From NCBI GenBank assembly GCA_035545535.1, contig DASZYF010000022.1, positions 1-64,000 of the forward strand: a DNA stretch of 64,000 bases, written 5' to 3'. The position numbers were made by a program, and so were the translations under genes. Positions within the stretch are counted from its first letter, which is position 1, and every line of letters starts with the position of its first letter. Positions 59,021 to 64,000 of this stretch are shown here, in pieces. The DNA is from DASZYF01 sp035545535. GTDB taxonomy: Bacteria > Actinomycetota > Actinomycetes > Mycobacteriales > CAJCIY01. The notes beneath the pieces are model-generated. The model saw only the letters and a program-made list of their open reading frames with translations, was not told the DNA's origin and made no database searches.

Positions 59021-59266
59021 CTAGGCCGCGGCGACCGCCTCGAGGACCACGGGGAGCGGCGGGTTGGTGAGGGTCCGGCCGTCGGCGAAGACCAGGGTGG
59101 GGACCGTGGCGTTGCCGCCGTTGGCCGCCCGGACGAGCGCCTCGGCCTCCGGCTCGGCCTCGATGTCGACCTCGTCGAACGCGACCCCGGCCCGCGTCAG
59201 CTGGTTCTTGAGGCGCGTGCAGTACCCGCACCACGTCGTGGAGTAGATGGTCAGGCCACTCGCCAC
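59021..59266 (-). CDS. mrx1: Mycoredoxin-like glutaredoxin
   Basis: The 81-residue protein is ASGLTIYSTTWCGYCTRLKNQ at the start, with a CGYC active site, then FDEVDIEAEPEAEALVRAANGGNATVPTLVFADG in outline and TLTNPP. In actinomycetes such proteins are mycoredoxins that reduce mycothiol mixed disulfides. It lies beside uvrD2, matching Rv3198A. GTG 59266 follows GGAGGGACG. The longer open frame on this strand is shadow of uvrD2. Confidence 0.9.
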   Translation of the reverse strand: MASGLTIYSTTWCGYCTRLKNQLTRAGVAFDEVDIEAEPEAEALVRAANGGNATVPTLVFADGRTLTNPPLPVVLEAVAAA

Positions 59267-59389
59267 CGCTGCTCGTCCCTCCTCGTCGGCGGCCTGCGCT
59301 GGCCGCACCGACCGTCTCAACCAGCCCGATCTTCCCCACCTTCCCCACCTCGAGAGACCTGTGTCACCGCCGGATGTGAGACTGCGGCG

Positions 59390-61489
59390 GTGTCCCTGAC
59401 CGTGCCCGCACCCGGCCTCGCCCGCGACGTGCTCGCGGGCCTGGACGACGAGCAGCGCGCCGTCGCGCTGGCCGTCACCGGCCCGGTCTGCGTCCTCGCC
59501 GGAGCCGGGACCGGCAAGACCCGGGCCATCACGCACCGCATCGCCCACGGCGTGGTCTCCGGCGCCTACCCGGCCGGACAGGTCCTCGCGGTCACCTTCA
59601 CCGCCCGGGCCGCGGGCGAGATGCGCGGCCGGCTCCGCGCGCTCGGCGCCGACGGCGTCCAGGCCCGCACCTTCCACGCCGCGGCGCTGCGCCAGCTCTC
59701 CTACTTCTGGCCGCGCGCGTTCGGCGGGGCCATGCCCGGCCTCGTCGAGTCCAAGGCGCGGCTGGTGGCCGAGGCCGCCAGCCGGCTGCGCATCACGCCC
59801 GACCGCGCCGCCGTCCGCGACCTCACCAGCGAGGTCGAGTGGGCCAAGTCGACGCTGCTCACGCCCGAGGCCTACGCCGTCGGCGCCGCGCAGGCCAACC
59901 GCGGTGTCGTCGCCGGTCTGGAGCTCGACGATGTCGCCCGCGTCTACGCCGAGTACGAGGCAGCGCGGCGCCGGGCCGAGGTGCTCGACTTCGAAGAGCT
60001 GATCCTGCTCACCGTCGCGGCCATCACCGAGTTCGGTGACATCGCCGACGAGCTGCGCTCGCGCTACCGGCACTTCGTGGTCGACGAGTACCAGGACGTC
60101 ACCCCGCTGCAGCACGCGCTGCTCGACGCCTGGCTCGGCGGTCGCGACGACATCTGCGTCGTCGGCGACGCCGCGCAGACCATCTACTCCTTCACCGGCG
60201 CCAGCCCGAAGTGGCTGCTCGACTTCCCGCGGCGCTTCCCCCACGCCACCGTCGTGCGGCTGGTGCGCGACTACCGCTCCACCCCGCAGATCGTCGAGCT
60301 GGCCAACGAGGTCCTCGCCGGCGCGCCGGCCACGTCGGCCGCGAGCGCCGCGCGGGTGCAGCTGGTCGGGCAGCGCCCGCCGGGCCCCAAGCCGCAGGTC
60401 AACGGGTTCGCGAGCGAGCCCGAAGAGGCCGCCGACGTCGTCACCCGCATCCGCGGGCTGATCGCGCAGGGCACGCCGGCGCGCGAGATCGCCGTGCTCT
60501 ACCGGATCAACGCCCAGAGCGAGGTCTACGAGGCCGCCCTGGCGACGGCCGGCATCCCGTACCTCATCCGCGGCGGCGAGCGGTTCTTCGAACGCCCCGA
60601 GGTGCGGGAAGCCGTCGTGCTGCTGCGGGGCGCTGCCCGCGCCGCCGACGAGGGCCAGCCCGCCGCGCTGCCCGCGCAGGTGCGCGAGGCGCTCGCCGAC
60701 CGTTGGAAGGAGGACGCGCCACCGCCCGTCGGGGCCCGCGCCCAGCGTGAGCGCTGGGACTCCGTCGCCGCCCTCGTCCGCCTCGCCGACGACCATCACG
60801 GAGACCTCGCGTCCTTCGTCAACGACCTCGAGGAGCGCGCCGCCGCCCAGCACGCGCCGGCGGTCGAAGGCGTCACGCTCGCGTCGCTGCACGCCGCCAA
60901 GGGCCTCGAGTGGGACGCCGTCTTCCTCGCCGGCCTCGTCGACGGCACGCTCCCGCTGCAGCACGCGCAGACCGCCGAGGAGATCGAGGAGGAGCGCCGG
61001 CTGCTCTACGTCGGCGTCACCCGCGCCCGCGAGCACCTGTTCCTGTCCTGGGCCGCCGCCCGCAACGAGGGCGGTCGGGCCAGCCGCCGGATCTCCCGCT
61101 TCCTCGAACGCATGGTCCCGGCGCCCGCCCGCGCCTCCCGCCCGGGCTCCGGGCCGGTCGGCAAGCCACTGTCCTGCCGGGTCTGCGGCCGCACGCTCAC
61201 CGCGGCCGCCGAGCGCCGGGCCCGCCGTTGCCAGGGCTGCCCGTCCACCTACGACGAAGCGCTGTTCGCCCGGCTCCGCGAGTGGCGGGCCACCCGCGCC
61301 AAGGAGCTCGGCCAGCCCGCGTACTGCGTGTTCACCGACGCCACGCTCGAGCGGATCGCCGAGGACCAACCCACGTCGGTCGGGGCACTCGCGGGCATCT
61401 CGGGCATCGGCACGGCCAAGCTCGACAAGTACGGCGCCGAGGTGCTCGACCTCGTCAAGACCCACGCCGAGGCGCAAGGCCGTAAGTAG
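59390..61489 (+). CDS. uvrD2: ATP-dependent DNA helicase UvrD2
   Basis: The 699-residue SF1 helicase has the Walker A loop CVLAGAGTGKTRAITHRIAHG, VTFTARAAGEMRGRL, the DExx motif VVDEYQDVTPLQHALL, GDAAQTIYSFTGA, and VTLASLHAAKGLEWDAVFLAGL, with a late RRLLYVGVTRARE. A C-terminal tetracysteine (CRVC ... CQGC) and an HRDC domain (TSVGALAGISGIGTAKLDKYG) identify UvrD2. It unwinds DNA for repair. GTG 59390. Followed by the whiB7 leader. Confidence 0.93.
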   Translation: MSLTVPAPGLARDVLAGLDDEQRAVALAVTGPVCVLAGAGTGKTRAITHRIAHGVVSGAYPAGQVLAVTFTARAAGEMRGRLRALGADGVQARTFHAAALRQLSYFWPRAFGGAMPGLVESKARLVAEAASRLRITPDRAAVRDLTSEVEWAKSTLLTPEAYAVGAAQANRGVVAGLELDDVARVYAEYEAARRRAEVLDFEELILLTVAAITEFGDIADELRSRYRHFVVDEYQDVTPLQHALLDAWLGGRDDICVVGDAAQTIYSFTGASPKWLLDFPRRFPHATVVRLVRDYRSTPQIVELANEVLAGAPATSAASAARVQLVGQRPPGPKPQVNGFASEPEEAADVVTRIRGLIAQGTPAREIAVLYRINAQSEVYEAALATAGIPYLIRGGERFFERPEVREAVVLLRGAARAADEGQPAALPAQVREALADRWKEDAPPPVGARAQRERWDSVAALVRLADDHHGDLASFVNDLEERAAAQHAPAVEGVTLASLHAAKGLEWDAVFLAGLVDGTLPLQHAQTAEEIEEERRLLYVGVTRAREHLFLSWAAARNEGGRASRRISRFLERMVPAPARASRPGSGPVGKPLSCRVCGRTLTAAAERRARRCQGCPSTYDEALFARLREWRATRAKELGQPAYCVFTDATLERIAEDQPTSVGALAGISGIGTAKLDKYGAEVLDLVKTHAEAQGRK

Positions 61490-61504
61490 TTCGCCTTACC
61501 TGCG

Positions 61505-61544
61505 TTAATTCCTCTTGCCCTGGTGTCACGGGCCCCAGTAACTT
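61505..61544 (+). promoter_or_regulatory. Candidate WhiB7-type promoter
   Basis: TTGCCC (61515-61520) and TAACTT (61539-61544) are spaced by 18 bases. Four bases upstream of the -35 is TTAATT (61505-61510), an A/T-rich block in an otherwise GC-rich region. WhiB7-dependent promoters have such an A/T block just before the -35, bound by the AT-hook, so autoregulation is likely. The start is not mapped. Confidence 0.6.
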
Positions 61545-61594
61545 CGCACGCGACCCACCGGAGGACCGGTGCCCGCAACAGGAGGAGGTGCGAC

Positions 61595-61783
61595 GTGCTG
61601 ATCAACACCAACTACGCCGCCGCGCCCCTTGCTGCCCTCTGGGCAGTCGACGCTGCGGCCAACAGCCACGTCGTCATGACGGCAGGGGTCTCGATGGTCG
61701 AGACGTTCGCCCTCGCCGACGTGGCCGAGAAGCGCCAGGGCGATGGCCCGGGGTCGCCACCTCGAGGAGCACGACCGGTCTGA
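61595..61783 (+). CDS. Short leader ORF upstream of whiB7
   Basis: The 62-residue frame begins with GTG after the strong ribosome site GGAGGAGGTG (61581-61590): MLINTNYAAAPLAALWAVDA at the start, ending PPRGARPV. The peptide is not recognisable as an enzyme. Its importance is positional: it lies between the candidate promoter and an intrinsic terminator. Bases 61652-61660 inside it are exactly complementary to the terminator's 5' arm. This is what an antibiotic-sensing leader peptide of the whiB7/wblC type should look like. Confidence 0.75.
   Translation: MLINTNYAAAPLAALWAVDAAANSHVVMTAGVSMVETFALADVAEKRQGDGPGSPPRGARPV
61652..61660 (+). promoter_or_regulatory. Antiterminator segment within the leader ORF
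   Basis: GCTGCGGCC is the exact reverse complement of GGCCGCAGC at 61808-61816, the 5' arm of the terminator. Pairing of the two would prevent the terminator from forming. It corresponds to codons 20-22 of the leader ORF, so a ribosome moving past would mask it and one stalled earlier would leave it free. Confidence 0.6.
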
Positions 61784-61805
61784 ACCCGACCGGATCCGGC
61801 ACCTC

Positions 61806-61850
61806 GAGGCCGCAGCCCCAGCACCTGGGACTGCGGCCTCTTCGTTTGTC
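61806..61850 (+). terminator. Intrinsic terminator/attenuator in the whiB7 leader
   Basis: GAGGCCGCAG (61806-61815) pairs with CTGCGGCCTC (61831-61840), with CCCA/TGGG pairing inside, and is followed by TTCGTTTGTC. It lies 22 bases after the leader ORF stop and about 170 bases before whiB7. Confidence 0.8.
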
Positions 61851-62017
61851 CGGACCACATCCGACCCACCCGCTCGACACCCGATGAGCCCCTTCCCCTT
61901 CCCGCGTCCCTACAAGAGCAAGGCCCCGGAACCCGCACCGCAAGCACTCCCGCAAGGAAAGTCACGAAGCACTGTCCGACCCCGTCAGTAAAAGAGATCC
62001 AACGAGGAGGTGACCCG

Positions 62018-62332
62018 GTGTTCGACACCGAACTTCTGGAGCGCATCGAGAGCTCCGGAGCGCAGCTTCCGTGCTGGTCCGCCGAGCCGGACCTGTTCTT
62101 CGCCGAGTCGCCGGTCGACGTCGAGCGTGCGAAGAGCCTGTGCTCCAGCTGCCCCGCCCGGATGGCCTGCCTGTCCGGTGCCCTCGCCCGGCGTGAGCCG
62201 TACGGGGTGTGGGGTGGCGAGCTGCTCATCCAGGGCGCGATCGTGCCGCGCAAGCGGCCGCGTGGGCGTCCGACGAAGGCGGCCGCGGCGGCCTACGCCG
62301 CCGAGCTGGCCGCGGTGAGCGGTGCTGCGTGA
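62018..62332 (+). CDS. whiB7: WhiB7-type transcriptional regulator
   Basis: The 104-residue protein has four iron-sulfur cysteines (C19, C42, C45, C51), the G[V/I]WGG turn as GVWGG (63-67), and an AT-hook RGRP (82-85) within PRKRPRGRPTK. The AT-hook separates WhiB7 from other WhiB proteins. WhiB7 binds sigma-A region 4 and activates intrinsic antibiotic resistance genes. The start is GTG 62018 after GAGGAGGTG. Location after uvrD2 and mrx1 matches mycobacteria and Streptomyces wblC. An alanine-rich tail (AAAAAYAAELAAV) follows the hook. Confidence 0.95.
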   Translation: MFDTELLERIESSGAQLPCWSAEPDLFFAESPVDVERAKSLCSSCPARMACLSGALARREPYGVWGGELLIQGAIVPRKRPRGRPTKAAAAAYAAELAAVSGAA

Positions 62333-62394
62333 CGCACGCAGTGCTGGTCTCACGACAGCACAAGACGAAGCTTCTAGATCACGGAGGACTCCCC

Positions 62395-62556
62395 ATGTAC
62401 GCCACCGTCGAGCTGGCGCGTTCGCGTCACGCCGAGGTGCGGCACGAGGCGGAGCAGGCAGCGTTTGCACGCCGGCTCGTAGCTGCGAAGCGCTGGCAGC
62501 GCCGCGCAGCGGATGCGAACCGTCGGGCCCGCGCCGCCGCGGCTGCCGTCCGGTGA
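62395..62556 (+). CDS. Small basic helical protein (53 residues)
   Basis: I do not recognise the family. The product starts MYATVELARSRHAEVRHEAE and continues with an arginine/alanine-rich helix ending RRARAAAAAVR. It looks like a single positively charged alpha-helix and could bind RNA or ribosomes. CGGAGGAC precedes ATG 62395. It lies 62 bases past whiB7 and ends before a strong terminator, so it is probably part of the whiB7 transcript. Confidence 0.55.
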   Translation: MYATVELARSRHAEVRHEAEQAAFARRLVAAKRWQRRAADANRRARAAAAAVR

Positions 62557-62612
62557 CCGCGCGACCGCACGGTCGCAGCCACCACGCCGCACACCGCAGT
62601 GCCCACCACAGG

Positions 62613-62657
62613 GCCCCCGCCGACACCCCCGTCGGCGGGGGCTCTTCTCTTTTCCCC
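62613..62657 (+). terminator. Strong intrinsic terminator after the whiB7 operon
   Basis: GCCCCCGCCGAC (62613-62624) pairs exactly with GTCGGCGGGGGC (62631-62642) around a six-base loop, followed by TCTTCTCTTTTCCCC. This is the clearest terminator in the window. Confidence 0.9.
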
Positions 62658-62771
62658 GTTAGCCGTTCCCCGGTGTGGGCCATGGCCCCAAGGCCGACAC
62701 GGTTCCCGCGTCCCCGCCCGTCGACGACGCGTTCACCGTGAGCGGCCCGGCTGCTTGCTTAGGCTGGTCGC

Positions 62772-64000
62772 ATGCCGAGCCCCGACCGTGACACGTCGGC
62801 CGCGATCGGTGCCGGCGCCGGTGATGACCGGACGGCGCTGCGCGAGAAGGCGCTGCAGGTCCTGCTCGATCCCGCGCTCGAGCACATCGTCGAGCTGGTC
62901 GCCTGGTCCGACGGCACCCACGTCTACGCCGAGACCGCGCGCGGTGCGGCGCGCGTCCGTCGTGACGACCCCGCGGGAGCGCACGAGGTGCTGCGCGGCG
63001 ACGACCCCCTCGCGCACCAGGACCCGCTCGCGCTGACGCCGGCAGCGGCCGAGGCCGCGACACCGCGCCCGCGCTACGAGCAGCAGAGCTACCCGCACGC
63101 CGGGACGCGCCTCGCCTCGCTGTTCGCCGCCGAGGACCGGGCGCCGGACCTCGCCGTCGTGCACACCGACGCGCACCACTGGCCCGAGCGCGGTGGCCAC
63201 ATCGGCGAGCACGGCTCGCTCGGCGTGCTGCAGTCCCGCGCGCCGCTGATCCTGTCCGGCGCGGGCGTCGCCGCGCGGGGGGTGCTGGCGCGCAGTGCCC
63301 GCACGGTCGACGTGATGCCGACGCTCGCGGCCCTGGCGGGCGTCGGGGCGCCGGCGCTCGCGGAGCTCGACGGCACGCCGCTCGACCTTGCCGCCCCGAC
63401 GGGCGGCTACGTCGTCGGCCTGCTCTGGGACGGCACCAACGCGCAGGACCTGTACGAGCTGGCGCAGCGCGGCGAGCTGCCCAACGTCGCGCGGTTGCTG
63501 GAGCGCGGCTGCGCGCTCGCCGGCGGAGCGGTCGCGGAGTTCCCGAGCGTCACGATCGTCAACCACACGAGTGCCCTCACCGGGCTCGGCCCGGGCCGGC
63601 ACGGCATCGTGAACAACACCTACTTCGACCGCGCGACCGACGCGCAGATCCTCGCCAACGACGAGGCCACCTGGGTGCACGCCTGCGACCTGCTGCGACC
63701 CGGTGTGCGCACGCTCTGGGAGGTCGTGCGCGAGGCGCGACCGGATTCGATGCTCGCGTGCGTCGACGAGCCGATCGATCGTGGTGCGAGCTACTCGACG
63801 TTCCAGCTGGTGCGGGCGAGCGGCACCAACAGCTCGCAGGCGCTCGCCGGTGCGCTGCCCAACGCGACGACCGACCCCAACACCACGGCCGCGATGGCGG
63901 AGTCGAACAGCGACTACGCGTGGGGGAGCCGCGTCGACGGCGCCGGCCTCGGACAGGTGCTCGCGCTCTGGAGCCAGCCCGAGCCACCCGCGGTCATGTG
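62772..64000 (+). CDS. Alkaline-phosphatase-superfamily phosphodiesterase, 3' end outside window
   Basis: The frame is open from ATG 62772 to the window edge, 409 codons. The first part has HTDAHHWPERGGHIGEHGSL, SRAPLILSGAGVAARG and ARTVDVMPTLAALAGV, which in usual nucleotide pyrophosphatases form the C-terminal half. The second part has VVGLLWDGTNAQDLYEL, LPNVARLLERG and FPSVTIVNHTSALTGLGPG, which form the N-terminal half with the Thr/Ser nucleophile. The halves therefore appear in swapped order. It likely cleaves phosphodiesters; the substrate is unknown. No signal peptide is evident. Confidence 0.8.
   Translation, partial: MPSPDRDTSAAIGAGAGDDRTALREKALQVLLDPALEHIVELVAWSDGTHVYAETARGAARVRRDDPAGAHEVLRGDDPLAHQDPLALTPAAAEAATPRPRYEQQSYPHAGTRLASLFAAEDRAPDLAVVHTDAHHWPERGGHIGEHGSLGVLQSRAPLILSGAGVAARGVLARSARTVDVMPTLAALAGVGAPALAELDGTPLDLAAPTGGYVVGLLWDGTNAQDLYELAQRGELPNVARLLERGCALAGGAVAEFPSVTIVNHTSALTGLGPGRHGIVNNTYFDRATDAQILANDEATWVHACDLLRPGVRTLWEVVREARPDSMLACVDEPIDRGASYSTFQLVRASGTNSSQALAGALPNATTDPNTTAAMAESNSDYAWGSRVDGAGLGQVLALWSQPEPPAVM

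Noticed and set aside
59021..61477. Long minus-strand frame running from the mycoredoxin through uvrD2
   Set aside because: Only the last 81 codons are real (mrx1); the rest is antisense to uvrD2.

Overview
The window reads as chromosomal DNA of a high-GC actinomycete, probably outside Mycobacteriales but sharing several mycobacterial neighbourhoods. The evidence is a mycoredoxin-like CGYC protein, a WhiB7-type regulator with an AT-hook, an ImuA'/ImuB/DnaE2 mutasome under a mycobacterial-type SOS box, GAF-ANTAR and STAS regulators, many GTG starts, and the gene orders cysM / Rv1339-like / rph / rdgB and nudC / mrx1 / uvrD2 / whiB7. Transposases, integrases, phage genes and CRISPR arrays are absent.

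Layout. 0-4.7 kb: end of cysM, an MBL phosphodiesterase, DinB, rph, rdgB, a UDP-glucuronate decarboxylase-like epimerase and a small membrane protein. 4.8-7.8 kb: a DUF1800/DUF1501 pair. 7.8-11 kb: a 51-bp tandem repeat, an unusual tRNA with anticodon UAG, bcp, two small proteins and dacB. 11-28.5 kb: a lipid/acyl-CoA catabolic block with a CaiB-type CoA-transferase, alpha/beta hydrolase, two WS/DGAT-like acyltransferases, a beta-lactamase-fold hydrolase, two acyl-CoA ligases, a TetR regulator, a type-1 periplasmic-binding-fold protein lacking a signal peptide, thiolase plus DUF35, class II aldolase, two amidohydrolases and two NTF2-like proteins. Two nearly identical 20-bp palindromes sit in two divergent promoter gaps of this block and suggest one shared regulator. 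28.5-40.5 kb: NfeD/SPFH, tRNA-Lys, an MFS pump, a divergent pair of LAATG-tailed amide hydrolases, LemA, HtpX and a membrane-anchored beta-propeller-like protein. 41-46.6 kb: the SOS mutasome cassette. 46.7-52 kb: SRPBCC, VOC, SGNH hydrolase, SDR, STAS, tRNA-His and orn. 52-54.2 kb: ArsR divergent from an MFS pump. 54.2-57 kb: an M16 peptidase pair. 57-62.6 kb: nudC, GAF-ANTAR, mrx1, uvrD2 and whiB7 with a long leader. The window ends inside an alkaline-phosphatase-superfamily gene.

Three things stand out. (1) The whiB7 leader contains a short ORF, an intrinsic terminator, and a 9-nt segment inside the short ORF exactly complementary to the terminator's 5' arm, which is the layout of ribosome-mediated attenuation. 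(2) A hairpin repeat sharing the 12-mer CGGACTTGTGGC occurs three times, always between genes. (3) The catabolic block combines shared palindromic operators with genes not matching any single pathway I can name. All functions are assigned by reading motifs; no database search was run.
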